Below the pieces are notes generated by a model. That model was not told where the DNA came from, ran no database searches, and saw only the letters and a list, made by a program, of their open reading frames with translations. From positions 1 to 6,167 of the forward strand of contig JAHEZA010000166.1 in assembly GCA_023251335.1 (NCBI GenBank): DNA of 6,167 nt, written 5' to 3'. This DNA is from Chitinophagaceae bacterium (GTDB lineage Bacteria > Bacteroidota > Bacteroidia > Chitinophagales > Chitinophagaceae). Shown here piece by piece: positions 1-6,109 of this stretch (position 1 is the stretch's first letter; every line of letters begins with the position of its first letter). Position numbers and translations under genes: made by a program.

Positions 1-1793
1 GATTTAAAAATATAATCCGTCTTGATCATATTGGTGATAGATGCCTGCAATGCAGGGTTGCCCGTCAGCACTGTTTTTGCATCTATATAATAAGTAAACG
101 GCGCGAGGTAAGTAAAGGCCGGCCTGTTGATTCTGGTATTAAATGAAAAATTAATTTTATTATTTTCATTTATAGTATGCGACAGGAATAAAGTTGGAAA
201 AAGATTTCCATAGTGCCGATCCACTATATTTTTCGTTGTCTCAGTTCCAAGGTTTGAATTGGTGTGTTCATACCGTAAACCCAACTTCGCCTCTGTCTTT
301 TCATTGACAGAAACATCAAAAGAAACATAAGCCATAGAATAGTTCTCGTCCAAGTTATATTTTGCTGAGAGCGTATCATCCTGTACCCATGAATGTTGAT
401 CCATCCTCTCAAAACTTTGGTTATTTTCAAATCCCGAAAAAGTTTGCTTGAGGCCAGCTTCCATACTTATTTTCTTCCCAATCCGGGCTTTGTAGTCCAG
501 TGCACCGACCCAGAATTCCATGTAAGTAATTTTTCCGCTCCGGGTTGCCTGGTCGTAAATGAAATCTCCCGTGCCATCATGGATAGAAGCGAAATAATTT
601 ACTGGTTGATTGTTTTTGTAATGAATGTAATCAAAGTTGAGCATAAGATTTGTGTTCGCATTAAAATTATGGCTGCTGTTTAAATTGATTCCATAATTTG
701 TCCAATCGTTCAACTCTTTATTCGAATAGGTTGTTAAAGTATCGGGGAGATTATTTTTGAACATGGAACTTTGGCTTTGCTCTGACTGTGTAAAATGCCT
801 TTTACTTCCTGTAAGCAGTATCCCGGCTACGGTTCTTTTGTTAAGCTGATAATCTAATCCCACCCTGGCATTCCACATAACTGTTGTGTCGGTCCGGTCT
901 AAATTAAAATACTTTTCAAAGATATTTCCGCCGTTTTGTATCTTACTGTAACCCTCAACTCCGAAGGGGCCTTTTATTCGTGAATAAGAGATATCGCCGT
1001 AAATGTTTGTTTTGCCTTTTCGATGATTGAAATTAATACCTGCACCACTCACCAGTCCATTACCATATCCCAGGGTTAAGTTATAGGATCCGTTTGTTCC
1101 AACATTATTGTTTTCTTTCAATACGATATTGATGTAGCCTGCATTTCCGGCCGCATCAAAACTGGCAGGCGGTGTGGTGATCAGTTCTATTTTTTCTATG
1201 TTACCCGAACTCATTCCCGATAGCATTTCCACTACAGCATTCACCGGGAGATGGCTCATCTTTCCGTTAATCATTAATTCCACACCGTCTTTACCGTTCA
1301 TAGAAATGAGGTTATTCTGATGATCCACGATCACGCCGGGAGACCTTTCTAAAATCTCAAGCGCTGTACTTCCTGCTGATGTAATACTGTTTGCAACATT
1401 GATGATCAGCCGGTCAATTTTTTGTTCCAGCAGCGGTTTCTTTACTTCCACCTTTACTTCTTCTAATTGCATCGTTGCTTCATATAGATGGATGGATCCG
1501 AGAACCTTGTTCTGGCCTGCCGAGATAGAAAAGTTTGCTGAACTATAAGGATTAAATCCTGTGTGAGTTGACTTTACAAAATAGTTTCCTGTTTTAATAT
1601 CGTTAAATTCAAAATGTCCGCCTGCATCAGTAAGCATTCCTTTTACAAGACCGGAATCTGTGGCTCTCAACAGGAGCACGTTTACGTTACCAATTTTTTT
1701 GTCAAGGCTATCTTGAATTGTTCCGGAAATATTCGACTGAGCCTGGCCTTCAGAATAATTTAAAAGTAATGCAAGAAGGAATAATAGTTTCAT
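1..1793 (-). CDS. TonB-dependent-receptor-like outer-membrane beta-barrel protein, 3' end cut by window edge
   Basis: Reading the minus strand from the ATG at 1793-1791 gives an uninterrupted frame of 597 codons that is still open at position 1. Residues 1-18 look like a signal peptide (hydrophobic LLFLLALLL, then a small-residue GQA site). Residues about 21-100 resemble a carboxypeptidase-regulatory-like beta-sandwich (NISGTIQDS..., TDAGGHFEF, GNYFVKS). Residues about 110-226 resemble a TonB plug: LERSPGV at 148-154, NGKDGVELMINGK at 166-178 and IEKIELITTPPASFDAAGNAG from 199. The rest is barrel-like, with alternating aromatic strands, and reaches the conserved RINRP (554-558) and TGNPAL (577-582) region. 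Family members are usually near 800 residues, so roughly 200 C-terminal residues should lie outside the window. The expected location is the outer membrane; the ligand cannot be told. No SusD-like partner is visible. It lies 508 bases from its upstream neighbour, so it is probably transcribed separately. Alternative naming: 'outer membrane beta-barrel family protein' without proven TonB dependence. Confidence 0.9.
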   Translation of the reverse strand, partial: MKLLFLLALLLNYSEGQAQSNISGTIQDSLDKKIGNVNVLLLRATDSGLVKGMLTDAGGHFEFNDIKTGNYFVKSTHTGFNPYSSANFSISAGQNKVLGSIHLYEATMQLEEVKVEVKKPLLEQKIDRLIINVANSITSAGSTALEILERSPGVIVDHQNNLISMNGKDGVELMINGKMSHLPVNAVVEMLSGMSSGNIEKIELITTPPASFDAAGNAGYINIVLKENNNVGTNGSYNLTLGYGNGLVSGAGINFNHRKGKTNIYGDISYSRIKGPFGVEGYSKIQNGGNIFEKYFNLDRTDTTVMWNARVGLDYQLNKRTVAGILLTGSKRHFTQSEQSQSSMFKNNLPDTLTTYSNKELNDWTNYGINLNSSHNFNANTNLMLNFDYIHYKNNQPVNYFASIHDGTGDFIYDQATRSGKITYMEFWVGALDYKARIGKKISMEAGLKQTFSGFENNQSFERMDQHSWVQDDTLSAKYNLDENYSMAYVSFDVSVNEKTEAKLGLRYEHTNSNLGTETTKNIVDRHYGNLFPTLFLSHTINENNKINFSFNTRINRPAFTYLAPFTYYIDAKTVLTGNPALQASITNMIKTDYIFK

Positions 1794-1843
1794 GATTAAT
1801 TATGTTGTTTAAAAAAAATCATTTTTTCCACAGAAACTTTTCG

Positions 1844-1872
1844 CAAACATGATATGCAACCCTTTGTTCAAA
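1844..1872 (-). promoter_or_regulatory. Candidate Bacteroidota-type promoter for the outer-membrane receptor
   Basis: On the minus strand, TTTG (1872-1869) is followed after 17 bases by CATGTTTG (1851-1844). The second element differs by one base from the Bacteroidota -7 consensus TAnnTTTG, and the spacing fits the -33/-7 arrangement known for the phylum. Transcription would start near 1838, leaving a leader of about 45 bases before the ATG at 1793. The match is imperfect and the DNA is A/T-rich, so this is a suggestion only. Confidence 0.35.
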
Positions 1873-1950
1873 AAAATCATTTGAGGTGATTGCACAGAAT
1901 CATGAGTAGGTGAACCGTTTTACTTAGTTAATCATTATAAAAAACACCGA

Positions 1951-1966
1951 TTGAGCGTTCCCTCAA
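1951..1966. repeat. Inverted repeat TTGAG-N6-CTCAA, possible operator
   Basis: Perfect 5-base arms at 1951-1955 and 1962-1966 are separated by six bases. No T-tract follows on either strand, so it is more like a protein-binding site than a terminator. It lies about 80 bases upstream of the candidate -33 element of the receptor gene. Arms this short can arise by chance. Confidence 0.25.
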
Positions 1967-2024
1967 AAAGAACACTGTTGGCCATTATTTCTTTTAACAA
2001 GTATTTCTCAAAAAAATTGAACTC

Positions 2025-2040
2025 ATACGGTTTGTCGTAT
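2025..2040. repeat. Inverted repeat ATACG-N6-CGTAT, possible operator
   Basis: Perfect 5-base arms at 2025-2029 and 2036-2040 surround a six-base spacer. This has the same arm length and spacing as the repeat at 1951-1966, although the sequence differs. The two centres are 74 bases apart, close to seven helical turns. No T-tract is adjacent. A function is not shown. Confidence 0.25.
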
Positions 2041-2301
2041 TCGACTACCCAAAAAGAAACAGAAAAGCAACAATCAAATTTATAAACAGCGCAATCATTT
2101 TTCACGGCTAATGATCCCGCGGCGGAATTGAATGATCGGTGAGAGGAATTATAAAGTTAAGTGGCGATTGGAATGAAGAAAAGAAAATTCCTAAAAAAAA
2201 TTATTACTGAAAGCATATGAAAAGTGGGAAATTTTAGACGTTATTGCCAAAAATAGAAATAGCATTTATTAGTTCGTTTACTGTAAAAAGTAGTGTCTGC
2301 C

Positions 2302-3696
2302 TTACTTTCCCTTTCCCAACAAAATAATCCTTATCGTATGAATCATTATTTTAAAATCCAATGCCAGGGAAATATTTTCGATATAGATAATATCGTATTG
2401 CATGCGTTCTATCATTTCCTGTACGTTTTCGGCGTAGCCAAATTTTACCATTCCCCAGCTGGTTACTCCAGGCTTTACTTTAAGGAGCAATTTGTATTCA
2501 GGGTGATCTTTGGTAATCAGGTCGATGTAATATTTTCTTTCCGGCCGCGGGCCTACCAGGCTCATTTCTCCTTTCATTACATTCCATAACTGTGGTAGTT
2601 CGTCAAGCCGCCAGCGGCGCATAATTCGGCCCCATTTAGTAATTCTTTCATCATTGTCGCTGCTCAGCATCGGGCCATTCTCCTCAGCATTCATTACCAT
2701 CGATCTGAACTTGTGGATATTAAAAACCCTTCCTTTGTAGCCAACTCGTTCCTGCGAATAAAATATACTTCCGGGCGAAGAAAATTTTGTTCTGACGGCT
2801 GTGTAAATCAATAAGGGTGATAATAGAATTAATCCAGAAACGGAAAGAATAATGTCAACAAGTTGTTTCACATTTTGTTGCCACGGATTCATCAGTCCTG
2901 TATGAATTTCTATCAACGGAGTTCCCATGATGTTGGTAGTTCTCACATTTCCGCTTAAAATATCTACTTTATCCGGCATCATTTTTACGTTCACTTCTTT
3001 CTCAGCAAGCAGTTGAAGAATCTTTTCCAGTTCATCTCTTTCCTCATTTTGTATAGCGATAATCACTTCGCTGATTGCCATTTGATTGATGATGTGTGAC
3101 GTTTCGCTTAGCTTGCCAAGAAAACGGATTTTTCCATTGGATGCAATATCATTTTCGTCGTCCGTGGAAATGTAACCGCATATACGATATCCTGTTTTTT
3201 CCCGGTTGGTATTGATCGCGGTAAATAATTCATGTACTTTTTCGCTGCTGCCAACAATCAACGTATTGAACCATATTTCTTCCTGCTGTAATTGTTTGTG
3301 GGCCTTGCTGAGAAAGAAATACCTTATGATATACGTGATGAAAAACTGTAGTCCGAAGAGAATGAAAAACTGGGTATAGAACGTCGAAAGATTTTGATCT
3401 CTCTTGTATAAAAGAAAAATAAAAAATAAGATAATGCTTCCTAAAAATGCACTTAAAAATGTAGAGAGTAATTCAAGCAATCTTGATTTGTAATAAAGAC
3501 CTTTGTAGCTTCCAAAGAGATGATGTAATGCAAAATAGCCTGAAGGATACAAAGCTAAACCCACCAAAAATTTTCTGCTGAAATGAAAATGTTCATATCC
3601 TATCTTTCGGTGGATCCAATAAAAAATGATCCACGCGCTTATAGCTGCAATCAAATCGCCTAACACATAAAATCCGATATGTAACCGCTTTTGCAA
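2302..3696 (-). CDS. Polyprenyl-phosphate sugar-1-phosphate transferase (WcaJ-like priming glycosyltransferase)
   Basis: This 464-residue inner-membrane protein belongs to the large polyisoprenyl-phosphate hexose-1-phosphate transferases. These move a sugar-1-phosphate from a nucleotide sugar onto undecaprenyl phosphate, the first step of exopolysaccharide, capsule or O-antigen synthesis. Hydrophobic segments lie near 6-29, 44-62, 76-97 and 107-129. A Rossmann-like CoA-binding_3 region spans about 143-265 (TLIVGSS at 145-151). After the hydrophobic segment at 277-300 comes the catalytic bacterial sugar-transferase domain, with KFRSM (329-333), [10 protein letters not shown] (364-373, containing the D365-E366 dyad known to be catalytic in the family), SLVGPRPER (379-387) and KPGVTSWG (408-415). 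Length and domain order are complete. The start codon is TTG at 3696-3694: no ATG, GTG or TTG lies upstream in frame before the stop at 3738-3736, and the next methionine is residue 206. It begins 19 bases after the oxidoreductase stop, so the two are probably cotranscribed. The sugar (glucose, galactose or an amino sugar) cannot be decided. Confidence 0.93.
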   Translation of the reverse strand: MQKRLHIGFYVLGDLIAAISAWIIFYWIHRKIGYEHFHFSRKFLVGLALYPSGYFALHHLFGSYKGLYYKSRLLELLSTFLSAFLGSIILFFIFLLYKRDQNLSTFYTQFFILFGLQFFITYIIRYFFLSKAHKQLQQEEIWFNTLIVGSSEKVHELFTAINTNREKTGYRICGYISTDDENDIASNGKIRFLGKLSETSHIINQMAISEVIIAIQNEERDELEKILQLLAEKEVNVKMMPDKVDILSGNVRTTNIMGTPLIEIHTGLMNPWQQNVKQLVDIILSVSGLILLSPLLIYTAVRTKFSSPGSIFYSQERVGYKGRVFNIHKFRSMVMNAEENGPMLSSDNDERITKWGRIMRRWRLDELPQLWNVMKGEMSLVGPRPERKYYIDLITKDHPEYKLLLKVKPGVTSWGMVKFGYAENVQEMIERMQYDIIYIENISLALDFKIMIHTIRIILLGKGK

Positions 3697-3715
3697 ATTG
3701 GAAGAAAGTTTGAAT

Positions 3716-4687
3716 TTACGTGATTTGGTTGTGGCTTATTTTTTCAAGAATCAAATGGGCCACTTCCATGGCACGGTAACCGTCAATCTCACTAACGATG
3801 GTAGGCGTATTGGTTTTGATGGAATTTACAAAACTTTGCAATTCCGCTAATATCGCGTTGTTTTCTTTTATCACGGGCGAGGCAATAGCAATTGTTTTTT
3901 TGCCGTGATTGGTATCAATGTCAAAAGTGAAAACATTTTTATCTTCGGGCGATTTGTATTTTATGATCTCTGTTTTTTTGTCGAGAAAATTAATACCTAT
4001 ATAAGAATCCTTTTGAAACAAACGCATCTTGCGCATTTTTTTCATGCTGATCCGGGAAGAAGTAAGATTCGCTACACACCCGTTATCAAATTCCATTCTC
4101 ACGTTGGCAATATCAGGCGTATCACTTAAAACATTTACACCATTGGCAAAAACATTTCTCACACTGCTTTTTACGAGCGATAAAATAATGTCTATATCAT
4201 GAATCATTAAATCGAGGATCACGCTTACATCTGTACCGCGCGGATTGAACTGTGCCAAGCGGTGCACTTCTATAAACATCGGTTCCAGGTGATATTCTTT
4301 TGCGGCCAGCAACGCAGGATTGAAACGCTCTACATGCCCCACCTGTAATTTTATATTTGCTTCTTTGGCAAGCTTCACGATTTCTTTTGCTTCTGCCATC
4401 GTATTGGCTAATGGCTTTTCTATAAAAACATGTTTGCTTTGTAAAATCGCCCGCTTGCACAAATCGTGATGCGCGGTAGTGGGCGCTACGATGTCGGCAA
4501 TATCGCACGCATTTATCAACTCATCAGCATCCTTGAATCTTCGGATTCCATATTCTTTTTTGATCTCCTTTGCCGTGTCGTCCGAAGGATCAAAGAAGCC
4601 GGCTAATTTTACGTCTTCTATTTGTTTCCAATTGTTCAGATGGAACTTGCCGAGGTGCCCCGTTCCAAATACGCCTACTTTTAGCAT
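3716..4687 (-). CDS. Gfo/Idh/MocA-family NAD(P)-dependent oxidoreductase
   Basis: This 323-residue cytoplasmic protein probably oxidises or reduces a ring hydroxyl of a sugar or nucleotide sugar. The N-terminal Rossmann fold shows [10 protein letters not shown] (4-13) with the G8-x-G10-x-x-G13 dinucleotide motif. An acidic residue, D33 in GFFDP, ends the second strand and suggests NAD(H) preference. The family EKP motif is at 90-92 (K91 is the usual active-site lysine), followed by [10 protein letters not shown] (116-125). The C-terminal alpha/beta domain carries LDLMIHDID (158-166), whose H163 and D164 fit the family's catalytic histidine region. The GHVERFNP style recalls homologues in lipid A (lpx) clusters, such as GnnA-type UDP-GlcNAc 3-dehydrogenases; that is recollection of family resemblance, not proof. 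The ATG at 4687-4685 gives the expected start just before the Rossmann strand; no Shine-Dalgarno is present and the upstream DNA is A-rich. It is the first gene of a two-gene unit with the sugar transferase, so a role in making or editing a precursor for a surface glycan is inferred. Confidence 0.9.
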   Translation of the reverse strand: MLKVGVFGTGHLGKFHLNNWKQIEDVKLAGFFDPSDDTAKEIKKEYGIRRFKDADELINACDIADIVAPTTAHHDLCKRAILQSKHVFIEKPLANTMAEAKEIVKLAKEANIKLQVGHVERFNPALLAAKEYHLEPMFIEVHRLAQFNPRGTDVSVILDLMIHDIDIILSLVKSSVRNVFANGVNVLSDTPDIANVRMEFDNGCVANLTSSRISMKKMRKMRLFQKDSYIGINFLDKKTEIIKYKSPEDKNVFTFDIDTNHGKKTIAIASPVIKENNAILAELQSFVNSIKTNTPTIVSEIDGYRAMEVAHLILEKISHNQIT

Positions 4688-4775
4688 AATTTTTTTTTTA
4701 AACGCGCTAAAGGTAATAACAGATAAATAAAAATCTTCGTTATTTGTTGCTTTGCTGATACTGAATTAGCGGATC

Positions 4776-4812
4776 ACCGGACCCGTAGGTTTTTCACAGG
4801 CGACAGTCCGGT
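4776..4812. repeat. Perfect 7-bp inverted repeat around a 23-base loop, upstream of the oxidoreductase
   Basis: ACCGGAC (4776-4782) and GTCCGGT (4806-4812) are perfect reverse complements separated by 23 bases, and the arms are far more G/C-rich than the surrounding intergenic DNA. On the plus strand a five-base T-tract follows at 4817-4821, as in an intrinsic terminator, but no plus-strand gene leads into it. On the minus strand it would lie about 90-125 bases upstream of the oxidoreductase start, in its leader or promoter region, or in read-through RNA from the AraC gene. The repeat is seen directly; its role is unknown. Confidence 0.5.
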
Positions 4813-4941
4813 TGCGTTTTTAATAGTATATATGATTTCTTGTTGCGCGCCGGCGTAAATTAAAAGTGTTTAAAACAAAAAATAGAATAATGGAAAATTT
4901 AGTGATACGCATGAGGGATATTGATAGTTTGAATTGGTTTA

Positions 4942-5823
4942 TTAAACAAATGTCCTTACTCCTACGGAGGTGTAAGAATGCCTGAAATCATTTGGCGTGC
5001 AATCTTTTTTCTTCTTAAAAATTCTATTAGAATTAGACATGTTATTGAAGCCGCACTTGTAAGCGATCTCATTAACACTCTGCGTCGTTTCGATGAGCAT
5101 GCGCGAAGCATGTCCAAGCCTGATATCATTCAACGTGTCCACAAAAGTTTTCCCGGTTCTTAGTTTAAAAAACCGGCTTATGGAAACTTCCGTCATGCCC
5201 GCAATTTTAGCGGCATCGCCGAGCGTTACGTTTTGGCTGAAATTACTATTCACAAATTCCATAATCTTTTCAATCCTGCGGCTGTTGTAAAAAGTTTTTT
5301 CTTTATTAAAAGAGGCGTCCGATAGGGTACGAAAATTTCTTGATATGGAAAGGTCGTGAAGAATAGACATGAGCTCGAGCACGGAGTCAAAACTGTGTTT
5401 TTGAGCCAGGTCAATGATGCGCGGTGAAATAGTAGTTGTAGTTTCCGGTGAAAATAATACGCCACGCGCCGATCTTAAAAAAAGATTCCTGATAAAACTC
5501 ATCTGGTTTCGTTGCAAAAACTTTTCATCAAAAAGATCGCGATGAAATTGAATGGTAACTTCTTTAATTATTTTATTCTTGCATTTATGAGTAAACCATG
5601 CGTGTTGTAAATTTGAGCCAACCAATACCAACTCGATATCTCCTATTTCTTCCACATGATCGCCGATTACCCGCTGCGCGCCCGCTGCATTTTGTATAAA
5701 ATTCAACTCGATTTCATCGTGAACATGCAAAGGAAAATCAAACTCCTTTTTGGTTCTTGAAAATATAGAAAAGCAGTCGGAAGGCGTCAGCGGCGTTATT
5801 TCCCTTAATATTTTTTCGTTCAT
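4942..5823 (-). CDS. AraC-family transcriptional regulator with cupin sensor domain
   Basis: This 293-residue protein has a sensor half and a DNA-binding half. Residues about 15-100 look like an AraC-type cupin: PLHVHDEIELNF (31-42) contains H33-x-H35-x3-E39, and GSNLQHAW (69-76) resembles the second cupin motif with H74. Residues about 183-285 are a double helix-turn-helix: first HTH near 199-221 (LGDAAKIAGMTEVSISRFFK), linker helix around 226-245, second HTH near 249-271 (NEIAYKCGF, NRIFKKKK), ending in CTPNDFR (275-281), the usual 'TP.eyR' close of the family. It probably binds DNA as a dimer and responds to a small ligand, perhaps a sugar. The ATG at 5823-5821 is preceded by A/T-rich DNA without Shine-Dalgarno. 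Its nearest coding neighbours are the likely divergent gene opening at 6110 and, downstream on the same strand after 254 bases, the oxidoreductase/transferase unit. Ligand and targets are unknown. Confidence 0.93.
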   Translation of the reverse strand: MNEKILREITPLTPSDCFSIFSRTKKEFDFPLHVHDEIELNFIQNAAGAQRVIGDHVEEIGDIELVLVGSNLQHAWFTHKCKNKIIKEVTIQFHRDLFDEKFLQRNQMSFIRNLFLRSARGVLFSPETTTTISPRIIDLAQKHSFDSVLELMSILHDLSISRNFRTLSDASFNKEKTFYNSRRIEKIMEFVNSNFSQNVTLGDAAKIAGMTEVSISRFFKLRTGKTFVDTLNDIRLGHASRMLIETTQSVNEIAYKCGFNNMSNSNRIFKKKKDCTPNDFRHSYTSVGVRTFV

Positions 5824-5982
5824 GCTGGTAAAGAAATAATTAATTATGGCTAATGAAATATCAAGAAAGTATTATAATTAATACAGACTAAAAGTATGAA
5901 AAATATTAGGGCTATTGCTGTTCACAAAGAAAAAATATTAATATGAAATAAAAAACTATTATTAAAAGATAATAAAGTATTA

Positions 5983-6004
5983 ATTCCATGTTATTAATTG
6001 GAAT
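5983..6004. promoter_or_regulatory. Inverted repeat ATTCCA-N10-TGGAAT abutting a promoter element, candidate operator
   Basis: The arms at 5983-5988 and 5999-6004 are perfect reverse complements around ten bases, and one further matching pair (5981 with 6006) extends them after a mismatch. The right arm shares its last base with the TAACTTTG element at 6004-6011, so a dimer bound here would compete with RNA polymerase on the plus-strand promoter. Which protein binds is not known. AraC-family regulators more often use direct than inverted half-sites, so another factor is possible. Confidence 0.4.
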
Positions 6005-6011
6005 AACTTTG
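6004..6011 (+). promoter_or_regulatory. Candidate -7 promoter element for the plus-strand gene at 6110
   Basis: TAACTTTG matches the Bacteroidota -7 consensus TAnnTTTG exactly. A good TTG at -33 is missing; the best fit is TTA at 5980-5982, 21 bases upstream, which would suit an activator-dependent promoter. Initiation near 6018 would give a leader of about 90 bases before the ATG at 6110. The element points away from the AraC gene. Confidence 0.4.
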
Positions 6012-6109
6012 GTGTCTTAAAAATTGCGATCAGGGAATGTGACGTGGCAACTTTTAAATTTATCATTTCAATCGTTTACAACAACGACTGATTTATAAAT
6101 TGATTAAAA

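Larger units (their letters stand above)
1794..2301. other. 508-base intergenic region, no gene found
   Basis: I see no credible gene on either strand; the longest ATG-started frames I checked by eye are under 20 codons. The region is A/T-rich. Besides the candidate receptor promoter it has two inverted repeats of the same geometry: TTGAG-N6-CTCAA at 1951-1966 and ATACG-N6-CGTAT at 2025-2040. It also has a 13-base direct repeat (seven A followed by TCATTT) at 1812-1824 and 1870-1882. No convincing terminator for the sugar transferase that ends at 2302 is apparent, and no tRNA-like or riboswitch-like fold was recognised. Confidence 0.6.
5824..6109. promoter_or_regulatory. Divergent intergenic region between the AraC regulator and a likely plus-strand gene
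   Basis: This 286-base stretch is extremely A/T-rich and should carry promoters for both directions. On the plus strand it holds one exact -7 element and an abutting inverted repeat, listed separately. A palindrome-like sequence with six-base arms (GTATTA / TAATAC) lies at 5869-5884. A nonamer fitting AAARTATKA (R = A/G, K = T/G) recurs at 5866, 5891, 5900, 5932 and 5974. For the AraC gene the best minus-strand -7 candidate is TTTCTTTG (5930-5923), one mismatch from consensus and without a clear -33 element. No small gene was recognised. Confidence 0.5.

Noticed and set aside
117..124. GGCCGGCC palindrome.
   Set aside because: It falls within receptor codons (Arg-Pro-Ala) and is explained by coding sequence.
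393..683. Plus-strand 96-codon frame and the minus-strand frame at 224-430.
   Set aside because: Both are shadows of the outer-membrane receptor, whose frame runs unbroken through the whole 1-1793 segment with clear family motifs.
2196..2216. Tiny frames in the 1794-2301 gap, for example a plus-strand MKKRKFLKK-type 15-codon frame and a 19-codon hydrophobic minus-strand frame.
   Set aside because: They are too short, overlap each other, and have no promoter or initiation signal that would set them apart from chance.
2285..2308. Possible intrinsic terminator of the sugar transferase on the minus strand: AAAGTA, ten-base loop, TACTTTTT.
   Set aside because: The stem has a single G-C pair, includes the stop codon and would be very unstable.
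4197..4508. Minus-strand 103-codon frame inside the oxidoreductase, and plus-strand frames at 3905-4129 and 4479-4730.
   Set aside because: They lie in or mostly across the intact oxidoreductase gene; they have no domain-like features.
4956..4977. Small hairpin on the minus strand in the last codons of the AraC gene (CTCC-GTA-GGAG with flanking CTTA/TAAG).
   Set aside because: It lies inside coding sequence, has an uneven bulge and is not followed by a T-tract, so it is not a convincing terminator.
4890..4985. Plus-strand 31-codon frame (starts MENLVIRMRDIDSLNWF) in the intergenic region, overlapping the 3' end of the AraC gene.
   Set aside because: It is short, has no TAnnTTTG element in a fitting place, overlaps the AraC coding sequence antisense and shows no recognisable motif. 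A chance frame is likelier.
4978..5163. Plus-strand 61-codon frame preceded by a perfect GGAGGTG Shine-Dalgarno-like sequence five bases before its ATG.
   Set aside because: It is wholly antisense to the conserved helix-turn-helix end of the AraC gene, the genes here do not use Shine-Dalgarno sequences, and GGAGGTG is simply the complement of the regulator's own Thr-Ser codons.
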